A stretch of DNA of 64,000 nucleotides from Euryodendron excelsum (GCA_033060915.1 CM065383.1:15231501-15295500), one strand, 5' to 3'; positions 45,791 through 57,530 are shown, counted from the first letter of the stretch. Numbers and translations are program-made. The notes: generated from the sequence alone by a model not told the origin.

Positions 45791-46802
45791 AAAATCAATG
45801 AAGGTCTACCTAAGGAGTGGAAGTTTGTGCACAACTATCCTATGGAACAAATCCTAGGTGATCCTTCACAAGGAGTAAGAACTCGATTCTCTCTTAGAAA
45901 TATATGTAATCATCTTTCATTTTTATCACAAATAGAGTATAAATGTTTTAATGATGCTGAAAATGATGAGTTTTGGATTAATGCAATGTAAGAAGAATTG
46001 AACCAATTTGAAAGGAATGAAGTATGGCACCTTGTTCCTAGGCCAAATGATCATCCTGTTATTGGAACTAAATGGGTCTTTAGAAATAAAATGGATGAGT
46101 CCGGAGTTGTGGTGAGGAACAAGACAAGACTTGTTGCTCAAGGTTATAGCATGAAGAAGGCATTGGTTTCGATGAAACATATATTCCGGTAGCTAGATTA
46201 GAAGCCATCAGAATCTTACTTGCATTTGTTGTTTTAAAGATTTTAAATTATATCAAATGGATGTCAAAAGTGTTTTTCTAAATGATTTTATCACCGAAGA
46301 AGTGTTTGTTGAACAACCCCCTAGTTTTGAAGATCCGAAATTCCCTAACCATGTTTTCAAACTAACAAAAGCTTTATATGGTTTGAAGCATGCCCCAAGG
46401 ATTTGGTATGAAAGATTGAGTAAGTTTTTTATTGAAAAAGGTTTTTCAAGAGGAAAAATAGATACCACTTTTTTCATCAAAATAAAAAACAATGACATAT
46501 TTTTAATGCAAATATATGTGGACGATATTATATTCGGTACTGCTAATAAGTCACTTTACAAAGAGTTTGCTAAGAGAATGCAGGGAGAATTCGAAATGAG
46601 TATGATTGGCAAGCTCAATTATTTTCTCGGTCTTCAAATCAAGCAATCAAAGGAATGCATCTTCATTAACCAAGCCAAATATATCAAGGACTTGATTAAG
46701 AAGTTTGGCATGGAAGATGCAAAGCCTATAAGTACTCCAATGAGTACTACAACAAAATTGGATAGCGATGAAGAAGGTAAATCAGTAGATACAAAACCCT
46801 AG
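45791..46802 (+). pseudogene. Reverse transcriptase of the SIRE-like element, ends abruptly
   Basis: The first part (to 46192) has EVWHLVPRP and GTKWVFRNKMDESG, and the second frame (46257-46802) DVKSVFLND, LYGLKHAPRIWYERL, the catalytic IYVDDIIFG, and LNYFLGLQIKQ through ISTPMSTTTKLD. Sequence ends at KSVDTKP and a TAG, just before the point where the RNase H domain normally begins. What follows at 46803 is the leader of the downstream ORF, so RNase H has been deleted. Confidence 0.9.
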
Positions 46803-47140
46803 TCTGGTTACATGTGTCGACACATCATTTCCATGTGTTTACATATCACGACAGTGGACTTAAATTATTTTCTTGACACGCATGTGTCGACACACCAAGT
46901 TCATGTGTCGACACATGAGTCAGGCATAAATACTTTAACGAAACCCACTTTACAAACATTCGAACTTTCCCTCTCTCACTCTCACTCTTTTTCTCTCCCA
47001 CTCCCCTGTTCGCACCAAATCCAACCGTCACCTTCGAACCATCACCAATCTTTGCTCCACTTTTCTTATAAACCCTAATCGATCTCTTCCCAACCTCTCA
47101 CAACCCGCTTCTTTATCTTTCAAAACTTCAGACTATCGAC
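46803..47140 (+). other. Leader of the envelope-position ORF with TGTGTCGACACA palindromes
   Basis: Non-coding. It has ATGTGTCGACACAT-type palindromes near 46812, 46883 and 46908, the same motif as in the LTRs, then a pyrimidine-rich stretch before the ATG at 47141. Confidence 0.6.
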
Positions 47141-47356
47141 ATGGCGCCCAAGGTCGATCATACGCAAGAAAACCCTAAAGATTCTTCTACACAAAGTCAG
47201 AAACGGAAAACGGCTGGACCACCAATTCAAGAATCATTTGAAAGAACTTCATCAGACCAACTTGATTGGGATGTCATACACTTCAAAGATGCAATGGCTC
47301 AAAAAAAGTTTTTGAACACTTTCTCTCTTTGTAAAATTCTGAATGGCCTACGGATT

Positions 47357-49287
47357 TGTTAGCCTCAAGTTTTCATTTATTGATTTTGATGATAACAAAT
47401 ATAAATGTTTTAATGATTAAAATTTGGTTAATCTCAAGATTTCATAATAAAATAAGTTTGATGTATGAGTTAAGATTTTGAAAGATTTTTTATTTTAAAA
47501 GTTTAAATATATTGTGCATTTCAATGATATATCACTTAATTTTTATTTATGTTTTTAAAGGTTAATTATCTAACATTTATTGAAGTTATTGTTAGTCTTG
47601 GACTTAAAAGGAATGCATAGTATGAAGAAGAAGACTAAGTTAAAGATAATGGTAAGAAAGCTCATTGGAGATAGTTTCAGTATTATGTACATAACTTTTG
47701 ATCCAACCGTTGGATTGATCTGATTTTTGTGGCATTGGAAATAAGACTCAAATTTCTATAAATGGTATTTTATGAGGATATCGTGAATAGAATGTCTTAT
47801 GGGACAAAACTAAGTTGGAAAGTGACACATTGGAGTAGAAGTTCAAAATATGACAGCTGGGACATAGCTCAAGTAATTTTATCATTACTTTTGATCTAAC
47901 CGTTGGATATCTATGATTCTTATTGATCTGAAAAGATTACTTCCAGGACTACAACTTTTATCTTATAGCCATTTTCAAATTCAAACGTCATAAGGAAGAA
48001 AATTGAGGTGGAAGTGAAGACAACTCTGCAACAATTCAAATATGCCAACTGGGAGACAACTTGAGTATTTTGATGATAACTTCTGATCTGACCATTGAAT
48101 CGACATGATTCTTGTAGGTGTAAAAAGATGACTTCTATCACTACAACGTTTATGTTATAGAAATTTTCAAATTCAAACGTTATAAGAGAGAAAATTGAGG
48201 TGGAAGTGAAGATAACTCTGCAAAAATTCAAATATGCCAACTGGGAGACAGCTTGAGTATTTTGATGATAACTTTTGATCTAGCCGTTAGATCGATATGA
48301 TTCTTGAGGTTTTGAAAAGAGGACGTCCATATCTACAACTTGTCTCTTATAGACATTTTCAAATTCGAATGTTATCAAGGAGAAAATCGAGGAGGAACAG
48401 AAGCAATCATATCTGAAATTCAAATCCTGACTGGCAGCAACTTTGTTCAAACAGGAAGAAATGTGTTCAAACCTCTCCAACGACTAGAAGTTGATTTTAA
48501 GCTACAAATAATCTACTACTCTTCCTCTATAAATAGAGATACACAAGAGAAGCAATGACACACAAGAGATTACAAAGATTGAGCATATAAAGTGATATTC
48601 ATCAAGATCTTCAAGTTTTGAGCTTTACTTCTTCATCATTCCATCTCATCTTTGAGCTTCATTCTTTTATTCAACTTTTGAGAGTTTTGTATCTATTGTT
48701 GTAAGATTCAACTCCCCTATATCATTTGTAAAAGGGTTGCTAAACCCTTGTGATTTATTTCTTAAGTGATTGAGAGGAACACTTGGAGAAAAAGATCCTC
48801 TTAGTGCTTTGTTTTGGAGAGCAAAACAAAGAGTTATTTTTTGAGTGTTTTTGGAACAAAACACTTGGTGTAAAGGTTTGCAAGCAACCGGACAAGCTAG
48901 TGGTGTAAAGCTATTTGAAGAATAGTGGATTTGCCCAAGGAAGGAGCCATGGAGGTGGACGTAGGATTGGCATAAGAGGAGCCAACCGAACCACTTTAAA
49001 TCGTTTTGTTTGATCTCTTCTCTTTTCTCTCTTTTTATCTTGCTTAATATCTTTCTTATAAATAGTCTTGATATACTTGAGATATACACACATTTAAATC
49101 ATTTGTTCTAATCTCACATTGATCATACCTTAGCTTGTCTTATTCATTACTTAACTAGATTAATATTTTATATCTTTTTTATTGCATCTCACCTCTTGGA
49201 AATTAAGTGTATTGGTTTATTTTAAATTTCAATTTTTAATTATAAACCCAATTCACCCCCCTTCTTGGGTTGCCACCTGGTTTAACA
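47357..49287 (+). repeat. Solo LTR of a second SIRE-like family
   Basis: It begins TGTTAGCCTCAAG and ends GGTTTAACA, with a perfect target duplication GGATT (47352-47356 and 49288-49292). The end (CCCAATTCACCCCCC, then TTGGGTTGCC) resembles the end of the surrounding element's LTR, giving the plus orientation. It is 1931 bp long with no internal genes. Confidence 0.9.
47694..48460 (+). repeat. 192-bp tandem repeat in the solo LTR, four copies
   Basis: Units starting ACTT(T/C)TGATC lie at 47694, 47887, 48079 and 48271. They share TTTTCAAATTCAAACGT and AAAATTGAGGTGGAAGTGAAG; the first copy is the most diverged. Confidence 0.8.
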
Positions 49288-50531
49288 GGATTAACTATGA
49301 GTATTTTAAAAATGAGAACTTTGAATTCCCTCACACCCTCGCTAGTTTGGGATGGAAGCCCTACACTCTAATTTGAGAGAATGTATACCCTAAATTGGTT
49401 ATGCATTTGTACTCCAATCTGTTGAAGAAAGTTGGAAAGACAGAACTGACTAGTTATGTGAAGGAAGTAAGTAAAGATCACTCTAAATGAGTTCACTCTT
49501 TTTGAGATTATGGGAACAGGGTATAATGGAGAGTTCTACTTTGAGAGTATAACCAGAAGGGAACAATTATATGTTCTCTACGATCAAGACATGCTTGAAT
49601 CTACCCAACCTGTACCCAATGATCTTCCAATCAAATTAAGGTTGGTACACAATTTTGTTTCCAAAATCTTTCTACCCAAAATTAAAAGTTTTGAACATGT
49701 GAATGAAAAGATTTGTTCTTTCTATGGGCTTTTCTAACCAACACTAAGATTGATGTTCCTTACTACATCCTCACAAATATAGCTTATGCCTCTACCACAT
49801 CCACCAAAAATCTACCCTATGGCATGTTGTTCACTAAGATTTTCAGGCACTTTCAAATGAATCTGCTCCATGAGAATTACAAAAAATCTGACCCCTTCAA
49901 TGATGAATACAACAAGTACACACTGGGCAGGATGGGCTATAAGAAAGTGAATGGCCAATGGGTTTCAAGACCTAAGAAAGTTTCCCCTAGGAGTACTCCT
50001 CATGGAAGAGCATCTGCTTCTGGACCCCGAAAACCCCTAGCCCAATCTCTTGAAGCCACTCAAGTTGATGAACTTCCAGGAAATATAATGGACATGCTTC
50101 AAAGCATGAACCAGAAACTTGATGATGAGCTAAAACAGTTAGACGGCCTTAAGCAAGATGTGAATCAATTGAAAAAGGCTCAAGGGATTGCTATTGAGGA
50201 AGAGGAAGTAGAAGAAGAAGAAGTTGGTAAAGAGGAAAATCAGGCAGACAAAGAATCTAAAACTGAATATGAGACTCCAACAAGACCTTAAGAAGAAAAG
50301 GAACCAGAGGAAGGATCTGACCACAAGGACACAGCGGATGAGTCTGAGGATAGCTCATTCGATGATCGCATGAAGAAAGTTGGTACAGCCAAAAGAGCCA
50401 CATCATCTATCCCAGTCTCTAGATCTTTGGGCAGGCTACGATATTGTCTAAGGCCTCGCTACCCCTCTGACCCTTCCAATACTGTCTCTGATGTAGTTGA
50501 ACTATTCCCCTCTCCCTCTGCATCTCCTTAA

Positions 50532-51187
50532 CCTCCTCAAACTTCTCTTGCATCAAAGTCCTTACTTTATGGCCCTGTTACATATTCTGTTACGCATTTT
50601 GTGGACATCAAGTGTCCAATATTTTGTAATGACATTTTTTTTGTTTAATGAAATATGATCTTGTTCTCTTATCAATTTGATGACTTCTTGTTTGATTGCT
50701 TACTTGCTTTCTTGATTATACTATTTATCTAGTTATAAGATTTTTTGCTATTGTACATGTCTTTATTATACAATTTTTTCTCTTTTTGATGAATTGACAA
50801 AAAGTGAAAGAAGAATTAAAGTAAATTGAAGTATAATGAACAATGAGTGTTTGATGAATTGGTATTGATAAAGTGTTTAATGAGTTAATATTGATAAATT
50901 AGTTGCATAAGGTATGGAATGGAAATAAAATGAAATTAGTGATAATTGATGAATGAACTTCATTCTGGAGCATGTTCTTAGAGGGAGTAACATAAATTAT
51001 TTCCCTTAATTAGTTTTGAAATTGACTGATAAACACTGCTTGAGAGTTGTTTTCGAAAAAACTTTGTCTCTTAAGCATCAATTGCCTAATTATAAAACAA
51101 AAGGGGAGCTTTGTACTGGTATGCAATCTGATATTGTCCATTTCATTTAATCTTATATAAATTTCATTTGTAAATATTTTGTCATCA
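50532..51187 (+). other. 3' untranslated region of the SIRE-like element
   Basis: AT-rich, no gene seen. It lies between the envelope-position ORF and the polypurine tract. Confidence 0.6.
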
Positions 51188-51203
51188 TCAGAAAAAGGGA
51201 GAT
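51188..51203 (+). promoter_or_regulatory. Polypurine tract of the SIRE-like element
   Basis: AGAAAAAGGGAGAT directly precedes the 3' LTR start TGTTGACTCAAGG at 51204. Confidence 0.75.
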
Positions 51204-52841
51204 TGTTGACTCAAGGTTGATTCTCATGTTGATTTTAATGATAACTAAACCTTGTGTTATTTTACTAATATATCTACTTAGTGTGCAGATTAATAAAAAT
51301 TATAATTTAGACTTAAAGGTTTTAACTAAAAAGTCTAATACATGTCAAAGTGCATGCACAATGAGCCAAATCAAGCAATGCACTCTAAGAGTCATGTAAT
51401 GCACCAAACAGAGCAATGACACCTATTACAACTTCAAACAAATGATTTACATTTAAAGAGATTGAAGATGTTCAAAAAGAGAATTCAACATAATGGTAAA
51501 ATCTCTACAACAAATCCAAGAGTAGACTTTATCTGGGATATAAAGAGTCAATGAAGATGGTATGTATTCAAAAAAATTGAAGATGTTCAAGAGTGGACTT
51601 CATCAGGCTTATAAAAGACACATTGAAGTGATCCTAAAAAAGAAAGAAAGATTAGTAGCAAAAAAACGAGCTCGGCAATAAGGCATCATGAATATGAAAC
51701 TCTACATGGATGAAGAAGTTATTAGCAGCAGATGGAGAGAGCTTGGAAATGAAGAAGAAGAGCTCGGCATTAATGGAAAGAAGTTATAGCAGCTTAGAAG
51801 TTAAAGAAAAGATGATTATCAAAAGTTAAATTCAATCCAAATTGAATAGAAGACAACTTTGATGAATTGAAGATTTTGATCTATCATCATACCCCAAAGA
51901 GAAAACTCCTTGAATATCTTATAGAATTGTTGAAGCTGAACTTAATCATTGGAAGAATGAATGAAGATTTCTAGGTAATGTCTCAACACATGAAAATGAA
52001 GAGTCAACATATGAGGACAGAGGCCAAAGTTTGAAGACAGAATGATCAAGTGTCAACACATGGAGTTGATGTGTCGATACATGGAGACAGTGGATAACAT
52101 CTGAAAAATGGAGGCCATATGTGTCGACACATGAGATCAAATGTCGACACCTTGAAAATAACAGCTAATTTTTCTAAAGTTATAACGGACTGGACTTGCA
52201 TTAAATGAGCCTCAACAACCATCAATGGATGAAATCAATACAGGGGTTTATATACAAACTTCCAACTGCATTTATATACAAGAAAGACAAGAAAAATAAC
52301 ATCCACTGGCTGATCAAGCTAAGAAATTTTGAAAATTCCTTTTGTCTTCATTTTGGCATTAAATGAGCTTTCATTTTCCTATCCACTCTTCATAGAGAGT
52401 TTGTATTTCGTGTGTATAATTTTCATACACCTGTAAGTGAGAGTTTGAGAATTTTCTTGTAAAAGAAAAACTCTTATAAGTTGAAGTGGATCTTGGACAA
52501 AACCACTTGGTAGCTAGAAGAACTTGTGAAGAAGTTCTTGTGTAAAAGTGAGTTGAGCACTTGGTAAATCAGCACCTTCTTTATAATTAGAGATTGCATA
52601 GTGGAAGGATACTTCAAGGGGATCTTGGGGTGAGGATGTAGACCACAAGTTATGGTTGAACCTCGGTAATTCTTGGTGTGATTTATCTTGCTCTATTTTC
52701 ATTTCCTTATTGATTATATTACATTGCATATATATTGATTCACTGTTCTATTGATTAAATTAGTTTTTAATAAATCTTAATTGCTATTAATTTTTGAAAA
52801 AACCTAATTCACCCTCCTCTTAGGTTGCTTTTGGGTCAACA
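51204..52841 (+). repeat. 3' LTR of the SIRE-like element
   Basis: Starts TGTTGACTCAAGG and ends GGGTCAACA, followed by the ATGTA duplication. It matches the 5' LTR closely but lacks a segment of about 70 bp present twice there. It contains the TGTCGACAC palindromes at 52045-52150. Confidence 0.9.
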
Positions 52842-53712
52842 ATGTACACTCCCAACTTCAGGTACATTATTTGGATTTGGCTGGTTGGCATTCACAAGTG
52901 TGAAGGTTCAAATTCTTCTGCCATTAGGATAGGATTAGGACCTCGGTTAACTAACTGGATGTTTGAAACATGAGTCCTAAATGGGAAAAAAGTATAGCAG
53001 GTGGGAGAAAGATCACCTGATGAGCCAATGAAGTACATCCCTAATGAAGTATGATATACAAGTGTACATACCCTATACGGAATGGCATACACTAACCATT
53101 TCCAAAACAACCACACAACAAAAAAACTAAAAAGAAAAGAAAAACAAATGGATATAACAGTCTACTAAAATACTTGCATACAAAAACAAAAAAACAAAAA
53201 AAAAAGTTAGTTCGTTAGTAAAACGTTAGTAAAGAGTTAAAGAGTTAGTAAATAGTTAGATGGCCACCACATCAAGGGCACCGATTTAAGTAGGCAGTGG
53301 ATCAACCTGAGAAGTAAACTACAAAGAAAAATAAAAAATAAAATAAAATAACTAAAAGTAAAGTGCAAAAAGTAGAATGTGAGAATGGTAACCAAAGTAA
53401 ATTATCGACTAAATAAAGAAAAATGTTAAATAGTTAGATGAAAAATAAAAATAGAAAACATGGTAACCAATTTGAATAGTTTCATCCAACAGTGGCGCGA
53501 GTATGCCAACTAAATAGGTTAACCACAAAGGAAACAAAAAAAATAAAAAGAAAATAATTAAATATATACAAATATACAAGTTAGCAATGAAACGAAATAA
53601 TAAGTTAGCATAAATCACTAATTAGTTGGAATACATTTTCCAATTCCTTCATAATGGTAGAGAAGCAAAGGTATTATTATTTTTTTATTTTTACATATTT
53701 TAATTAAGCCAT
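52842..53712 (-). other. Athila gag 5' end and leader
   Basis: The first 80 or so bp next to the SIRE-like element continue the Athila gag reading (minus strand, NQPNPNNVPEVGSV). The start codon is uncertain. The rest, up to the primer binding site, is AT-rich leader with short GTTAGTAAA repeats near 53205-53260. Confidence 0.6.
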
Positions 53713-53731
53713 TTCCCAGCAATGACCCAAA
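53713..53731 (-). promoter_or_regulatory. Degenerate Athila primer binding site
   Basis: On the minus strand TGGGTCATTGCTGGGAA resembles TGGCGCCGTTGCCGGGGA (Asp-tRNA type, usual for Athila), mainly by transitions and one base loss. Five bases from the LTR end proposed at 53736. Confidence 0.5.
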
Positions 53732-53735
53732 AACT

Positions 53736-55285
53736 GTTTGTTTTTTTCAACCACGGTGCTAAAACTTTAGTATCTATGCCTAGAATGTGAGAATTTAAAT
53801 ACCCAAGTACAAGTGCATCGAAGTAGCAGTTAAAATAATCCGGTAAAAACAGGTTCGATCCATATGGAACAGAATTCCAAATCATGTGAAATGTCACAGT
53901 TGCAAATGATATGTGCCATAATTCACCCCAATTAATGGATTAGATACCAACTAAGTCATGTTAGATACAAAAGTGTTACAAATGCCTTAAGTTGGAAGCT
54001 AAACCAACTAGTTCGAATTTCACCTATTCCTGACAAGATTTGGATAAAAATTGCAAAAACTGTAACAAAAGAAAAAAATATTTGCTTTTGAGAGATTTTA
54101 TGATTGTTAAATGAGACTGTAAAATAAATAAATTAAAAACAGTCTTGGATCCAATTGATCCGATTACACGACTTTCTTGGAGTTGATCAATATAGGTTTA
54201 TCATCTATCAATCGTTTAGCCCCTTTGAGACTCATAAACCAATAAATGTGAATATTCAATGATAACCAAATACTAGAATATTACGTTAAAATCATGAACC
54301 CTTACTATCAACTCATAAACACTAGGTAATACTTTGTTAGAGTATAAGTGTAACAAGTATAATTAAAGACACATATTTTCAAATGTTCTAGCTAGATACT
54401 TATTAAATTATTATCGAAAACCCTCATTATTGATTTGAATATACTGGCTGCTTTGTCAAGACAGAAAGTATTATAAACATAATTAAAAGTCTAAATTTTT
54501 CAAAGGATCTAAATTTTAATTACCAAGAATATAAAAACAATCCATTCCAAATTAGGATTAAGAATCTTGGGTTACTACCAAAGATTTTAATATAAAAATA
54601 TACTAGACAGAAGACCTATATAAATTAAACAAACATTTGAAAAGTGAAAAGTAAACCAATATTTATTTTACTTTATACTACTCTTATATTAATTACAATA
54701 CTCCTAAACTTAAACTTATTTATAAAATACAAAAATCATTATGTGTATAAAATATATGTGCTCGTGTCCGTGTATACAATATACTGAACATGTGTAAATA
54801 TACTAAGTTTTCGAATAAATCTGGAATAGAAAGACAAACCTTAATTGATCATCCTAATACCGTCATGTGATCTTCACAATTGAATTCAATAATAAAACTA
54901 ACTACTCATGATAATAAAAAAAAATATTTATTAAAGTAGAATAACGGTAAAGACAAGACTAAAAAAAATTTAATTGAGTAAAAAACTGCTAGCAAACAAA
55001 TTAAAAATCTACATCTAAGAAATGAAATAATTGAATGGAGCTTTCTGATTTCTTTCCTGAAGCTCCTCCCTTCTCCTCCGAAACTCTCCCCTCAATTTAT
55101 AGGCTTCAAGAAGCCTTATATTGTTTTTATTTTTTAATCCTTTGCCGACAATATTTTCCCACCATGACGGAAAACTTCAATTCATTAACCTTTGATTTGC
55201 TTGTCCTTGTCTACCACTTGTATTTTTGCTTTTCTTTCTTTTGTTTGTTTCTTTGCTTTTCCTTCTTTTGTTTATTTATTTGTTT

Positions 55286-55320
<35 letters not shown>

Positions 55321-55597
55321 TATATATAATATACTTAATATAATATAAGTATATTATAAATATACATATATATATATATAATATATACACACAATAATAT
55401 CACCCATATATATATATATGCATTCTCAGTATTAATTATAATTCGTGTGTATGTCTATTTCATTTAGTTCGATTTTAACTGTGAATTTACAAAAGACACA
55501 AAAAACATAAAAAAAAATACTAAAATTATATTAAAATAATAAATAATGTGTAAATAATTCCTGCTAATAACTTATAATTATAAACTAAGTACAATCA
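53736..55597 (-). repeat. Athila 5' LTR
   Basis: Its right two thirds (54378-55597) align with 19886-21098. It ends TACAATCA at 55597. The left boundary is set by the primer binding site next to it, so it is less sure. TATA box at 55094-55101 (minus); CA microsatellite at 55287-55316 and AT-rich palindromic stretch to about 55390, where the other LTR has only the AT part. Confidence 0.75.
55287..55316 (+). repeat. (CA)n microsatellite
   Basis: About 14 perfect CA units inside the Athila 5' LTR. Confidence 0.9.
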
Positions 55598-56374
55598 AGG
55601 GTCTGCTCCCAAGACTCTTTCATAGAATTCTAACAATGCAAAATTCCTTTTATTTTAATGGGAGTCCCGGCAATTCATTCTAGCCGCGACGTAGGTGTCT
55701 TCGACATATGTTTTGTTATAAGATAGCTCAATAATTTGTATCTTCCAAAACAGTCAAAGTACCTGAGTCAATGTAGGCCTCCGTAGGCCAGATGACATTT
55801 GGTTGCTTTGTCAATATTGATTTAGGAAGGGTTCAATTTATTCTTTTTTTTTTTTTTGATTAAAAATTAAATTGACATTTGTTTTAATTGGATATATAGT
55901 CCATAGCTTGTCAGTAAAAAAAGTTGCCCAACGCATAGTTCAATTAAGTAAGATTATAAACGGATTGAGCTAAGCTGAATAGTAATTTATTCAAGTTTCG
56001 TTCAAAAAATTTAATGAGTTTAAAAATGTCTCTAAGTTTGACTTGCTTATCTTTTAATCCAATCCCAAACTAGCTTTAATTGAATCAATAGCAAATTGGG
56101 CTTAAGTAGCTAAGTTTATAATTGTTATTTTATTTTATTTTTTTGCTAAAGTCTCAAAATCCTTATTAGCTATGAAGTTAAGTTCGAGTCGACTTTAAAA
56201 AATTAACGAGCTTTTATTATTTCTAGTTTGATGTGTTCATCCCATGATCTGATCTCGAATGAGATTTTAATTAGTTGAAAATAGATCGAGATTGAATAGT
56301 TCAACTCTTTTTAAGGTTATGTATGTAAAATGCTCCTCAAAGTCATAACAAAGTGTCATGGTCCATAAAAATAA
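55598..56374. other. Flanking DNA, no gene seen
   Basis: The first sequence outside the nested stack: AT-rich, with a T-run near 55847-55858. No ORF with recognisable content in either strand. Confidence 0.5.
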
Positions 56375-57530
56375 GGGTAAATTACACTTTATATTTCTGC
56401 ACTTTACACCTAATTTCGTTTCAAAATCTGCATTTATTTTTGCAACAATTGGGTCCCCACACTTTCCAATTGTTGCAATGTCTAACTCAACTTCTGTCAG
56501 TTTAATAGACGGTTCCCATAGACAAAAACATAAATTTCCTCTCATCCTTCTCATTCCAGCCCAAAGGACCTATTAGTTCATCAATATACATGGATATATA
56601 TATATATATATAAAGTCTGAGACCTAGTAAATTATTCTTTACACCTTTATACTTTACACTAAATTCTACTTCAAAACTTGTATTTTTTTTTTTAAGCAAT
56701 TGGGTCCTCACACTTTCAAATTATTACAATGTCAACCCTTACTCAACTTCTGTCAGTTTAATGGACGGTTTTCATGGATAAAAAAGAAAATTTTCTCTCA
56801 TCCCTCTCATTACCACCAAAGAGAAATATGTTTGCAAATCCCACAACAGAGAACAATTGCAGGTTCATGTAGAACGAGAAGCTGGATCGGATGGAGAATT
56901 GGATGCGAACAAGCATGGCATCGGCGTTCTTCACGTTACTAGAGCAGTGCACTTGCATCAACTTGAGCACGTCCTACGATGACATGGAGGATGAGAAAGA
57001 GGCTAAGAACCGACCCCTCATGCTCACCAAGCTGTCCTCTGTCGACACCTCCTCCGTCCACCTCCACAATCTGTTCAAAAAAGAACAATGTTTAATTTTT
57101 TTATTTTTTTTATTTTTTGGCTTTAGTGTTGGGGATCTCTACATTCTGTGGTTTAGTGTTAATTGGATGAATATCCCTACGGTGTTGCAAAATTTTGGTG
57201 TTTAAATCAGAAATCTGGAGATGAAAATTGTGAGTTTGTTCATATTCTGTGTCTAAACTCTCTCTCTCTCTCCTTCGTCTCTAGATGTTTGTATAGTTCT
57301 CTCTCTCTCATATGATATATGTATACATATATATAAATATACATATGAGAGGAATGAAAGAAAATTTACGTTTTTGCTCATGAAAATCATTCGTTAAATT
57401 GACAAAAGTTAAGTTAGGGTTGACATTGCAATAATTTGAAAGAGTGAGAACCCACTTGCTACAAAAAAAAAAATACTGATCCTAAAGTGAAATTGAATAT
57501 AAAGTGAGGAGTGCAAATTATAATTTATTC
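56375..57530. mobile_element. Pack-MULE-like element with long terminal inverted repeats
   Basis: The left end GGGTAAATTACACTTTATA pairs with the inverted right end at 57530 (GAATAAATTATAATTTG on the minus strand); similarity continues inward for about 180 bp. A second direct copy of the left arm lies at about 56636-56815 and is closer to the right arm. Flanks TAAAAATAA and AAATAATAA agree at 7 of 9 bases, as expected for an old 9-bp duplication, but the sequence is low in complexity. The ends resemble those of the MITE at 60129. Confidence 0.55.
56873..57105 (+). pseudogene. Captured exon-like gene fragment in the Pack-MULE-like element
   Basis: I do not recognise the parent gene. A GC-richer open stretch, unlike its AT-rich surroundings, reads NEKLDRMENWMRTSMASAFF and then TLLEQCTCINLSTSYDD, an acidic stretch and NRPLMLTKLSS. 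A stop (TAG) lies just upstream of it, and the frame leaves protein-like sequence after about 57090. Position between the inverted arms is what makes capture by a Mutator-like element plausible. Confidence 0.5.

Larger units (their letters stand above)
47141..50531 (+). pseudogene. Envelope-position ORF of the SIRE-like element (putative plant transposon protein domain)
   Basis: It starts at ATG 47141 with a charged N-terminus (MAPKVDHTQENPKD). After the solo LTR (47357-49287, plus one GGATT) the sequence continues in frame with NYEYFKNENFEF. The region 49510-50290 has IKLRLVHNFVSKIFLPK, FFLWAFLTNTKIDVPYYIL and LPYGMLFTKIF, resembling the domain called putative plant transposon protein. A coiled coil and a Glu-rich stretch follow, then a tail ending near 50531. 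There are stops and at least two frameshifts. No signal peptide or convincing transmembrane segment is visible, so calling it an envelope protein is not supported here. Confidence 0.7.
40963..52841 (+). mobile_element. SIRE-like Ty1/copia element, internally deleted
   Basis: LTRs of 1.72 and 1.64 kb, a perfect target duplication ATGTA (40958-40962 and 52842-52846), a primer binding site TGGTATCAGAGC and a purine tract. The order on the plus strand is gag, protease, integrase, reverse transcriptase, then an extra ORF in the envelope position, which defines the SIRE/Maximus-like group. RNase H is missing. Without the solo LTR inside it (47357-49287) it is about 9.9 kb. Confidence 0.9.
19886..55597 (-). 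mobile_element. Athila-lineage Ty3/gypsy element, host of three insertions
   Basis: LTR-related sequence lies at 19886-21098 (3' LTR, cut by CACTA) and 53736-55597 (5' LTR). Between them on the minus strand are gag, protease, reverse transcriptase, RNase H and integrase with Athila-type motifs (DLx[29 protein letters not shown]). Removing the nested insertions at 25128-36678 and 40963-52846 leaves an internal region of about 9.2 kb. With two LTRs of about 1.86 kb this gives about 12.9 kb, normal for Athila. The 5-bp right flank is AGGGT (55598-55602); its partner is outside the window. Confidence 0.9.

Noticed and set aside
47141..50531. Functional envelope glycoprotein in the SIRE-like element
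   Set aside because: No signal peptide, no convincing transmembrane segment, several frameshifts; the visible similarity is to a putative plant transposon protein domain.
54344..54377. TGTTAGAGTATAAG as the left end of the Athila 5' LTR
   Set aside because: No primer binding site follows it. The degenerate Asp-tRNA-type site at 53713-53731 favours a start near 53736.
19886..55597. Similarity of 19886-21098 to 54378-55597 as a segmental duplication
   Set aside because: Athila gag-pol lies between the two on one strand, with a polypurine tract at the inner side of the left copy and a degenerate primer site near the right copy. They are the LTR pair of one element.
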